Positions 51,100 through 51,466 of a stretch of 51,466 bases of DNA are shown in pieces. The stretch spans positions 1 through 51,466 of the forward strand of contig CAKVBA010000017.1 of NCBI GenBank assembly GCA_934725305.1, given 5' to 3'. How positions within the stretch are numbered: the stretch's first letter is position 1; the number at the start of each line of letters is the position of its first letter. Source of the stretch: an uncultured Parabacteroides sp. GTDB taxonomy: Bacteria > Bacteroidota > Bacteroidia > Bacteroidales > Tannerellaceae. The notes below the pieces were generated by a model. The model had not been told where the DNA came from and made no database searches. It saw only the letters and a list, made by a program, of their open reading frames with translations. The position numbers were made by a program, and so were the translations under genes.

Positions 51100-51136
51100 C
51101 ACCCGCAATCGAGAAACAAACGGTTGTTCAAACAAT

Positions 51137-51209
51137 GACTTGGTAGCTCAGTTGGTAGAGCAAATGACTCTTAATCATTGGGTCGAGGGTTCGAGTCCCT
51201 CCCAGGTCA
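51137..51209 (+). tRNA. tRNA-Lys (anticodon CTT), first copy
   Basis: Cloverleaf with acceptor GACTTGG/CCAGGTC, D arm AGCTCAGTTGGTAGAGC, anticodon loop CTCTTAA (CTT) on the stem ATGA/TCAT, T arm GAGGGTTCGAGTCCCTC. CCA is not encoded (next bases CAC). Confidence 0.95.
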
Positions 51210-51233
51210 CACATAGGAGAGTTTATTAAAAGA

Positions 51234-51306
51234 GACTTGGTAGCTCAGTTGGTAGAGCAAATGACTCTTAATCATTGGGTCGAGGGTTCGAGCCCCTCCC
51301 AGGTCA
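51234..51306 (+). tRNA. tRNA-Lys (anticodon CTT), second copy
   Basis: Identical to the first copy except for one T-loop base (GAGCCCC instead of GAGTCCC). It starts 24 bp after the first copy ends and is followed by an encoded CCA at 51307-51309. Confidence 0.95.
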
Positions 51307-51311
51307 CCAAG

Positions 51312-51346
51312 AAGGTTGCTTCGTTATTCATTGACGTTGCAACCTT
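51312..51346 (+). terminator. Terminator of the tRNA-Lys operon
   Basis: AAGGTTGC (51312-51319) pairs with GCAACCTT (51339-51346), followed by TTTTGC. The last 116 bp of the window hold nothing I can identify. Confidence 0.75.
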
Positions 51347-51466
51347 TTTGCTTTTAACTACACTTCCTTTCTCCAACGAAACAATAATATTTCGGCTCAG
51401 TAGAAATCTAGTGGGGATACGCATATAGCATAGCAATGCGGAATAGAAAGAACTTCTTATCTGCTA

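Overview
The window looks like chromosomal DNA of a gut-type Bacteroidales (Bacteroides, Phocaeicola or Parabacteroides relative). The evidence is the Bacteroidetes promoter grammar seen before many genes (TTTG or TTG, about 19-20 bp, then TAnnTTTG), mostly weak Shine-Dalgarno sequences, families typical of the phylum (DUF4827, DUF3943, TorF-like porin, 7TM-AraC regulator, FadL-like barrel, GHL10 hydrolase) and a fragment of an IS1380-type insertion sequence. Genus assignment is inference.

Left part (1-16 kb): a coiled-coil protein tail, a GHL10 glycoside hydrolase, serS, an NlpC/P60 lipoprotein, and a MacB-like ABC exporter divergent from an NtrC-type response regulator and histidine kinase. 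The exporter has a well-spaced sigma-54 promoter and an upstream dyad, so this looks like a self-contained sigma-54 regulatory circuit. Then come a MATE pump, rplU-rpmA, an acidic small protein, topB and a toxin-antitoxin pair whose YoeB-like toxin carries an in-frame stop.

Middle part (16-32 kb): a DUF1254/DUF1214 lipoprotein beside a 7TM-AraC regulator with repeated GTGTTAGA sites; a NUDIX hydrolase; the housekeeping run rpe-comEC-DHH phosphoesterase-DUF4827-glmM on the minus strand; an ECF sigma factor; a FadL-like barrel with a bizarre Trp/Tyr- and Ser/Arg-rich secreted protein; and a TonB-dependent receptor.

Region 32-39.5 kb is heavily remodelled. The first third of an IS1380 transposase is joined in frame to the C-terminal half of TrpF, directly before an intact trpA: the scar of an IS-associated loss of the upstream trp operon. 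Next comes a polyol locus: a single polypeptide combining a GPH/MelB-type sugar symporter with a PfkB sugar kinase, a sorbitol-type dehydrogenase, an internally deleted fructokinase remnant, a TorF-like porin, and a divergent LacI regulator broken by a one-base insertion. A 12-bp-period repeat lies between the divergent promoters.

Right part (39.5-51 kb): tRNA-Asp, an aminotransferase, a YqgE/AlgH protein, recR-GT2-GNAT, an ABC-F ATPase, DUF3943, a TRIC-type channel, asparaginase, a YycJ-type metallohydrolase and twin tRNA-Lys genes.

Scattered through the intergenic gaps is a family of repeats built from strictly 22-nt-phased degenerate units (about 12.6, 19.1, 31.7 and 41.5 kb). Two further short repeat families are also present. 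I see no CRISPR array, rRNA operon, prophage or complete mobile element.
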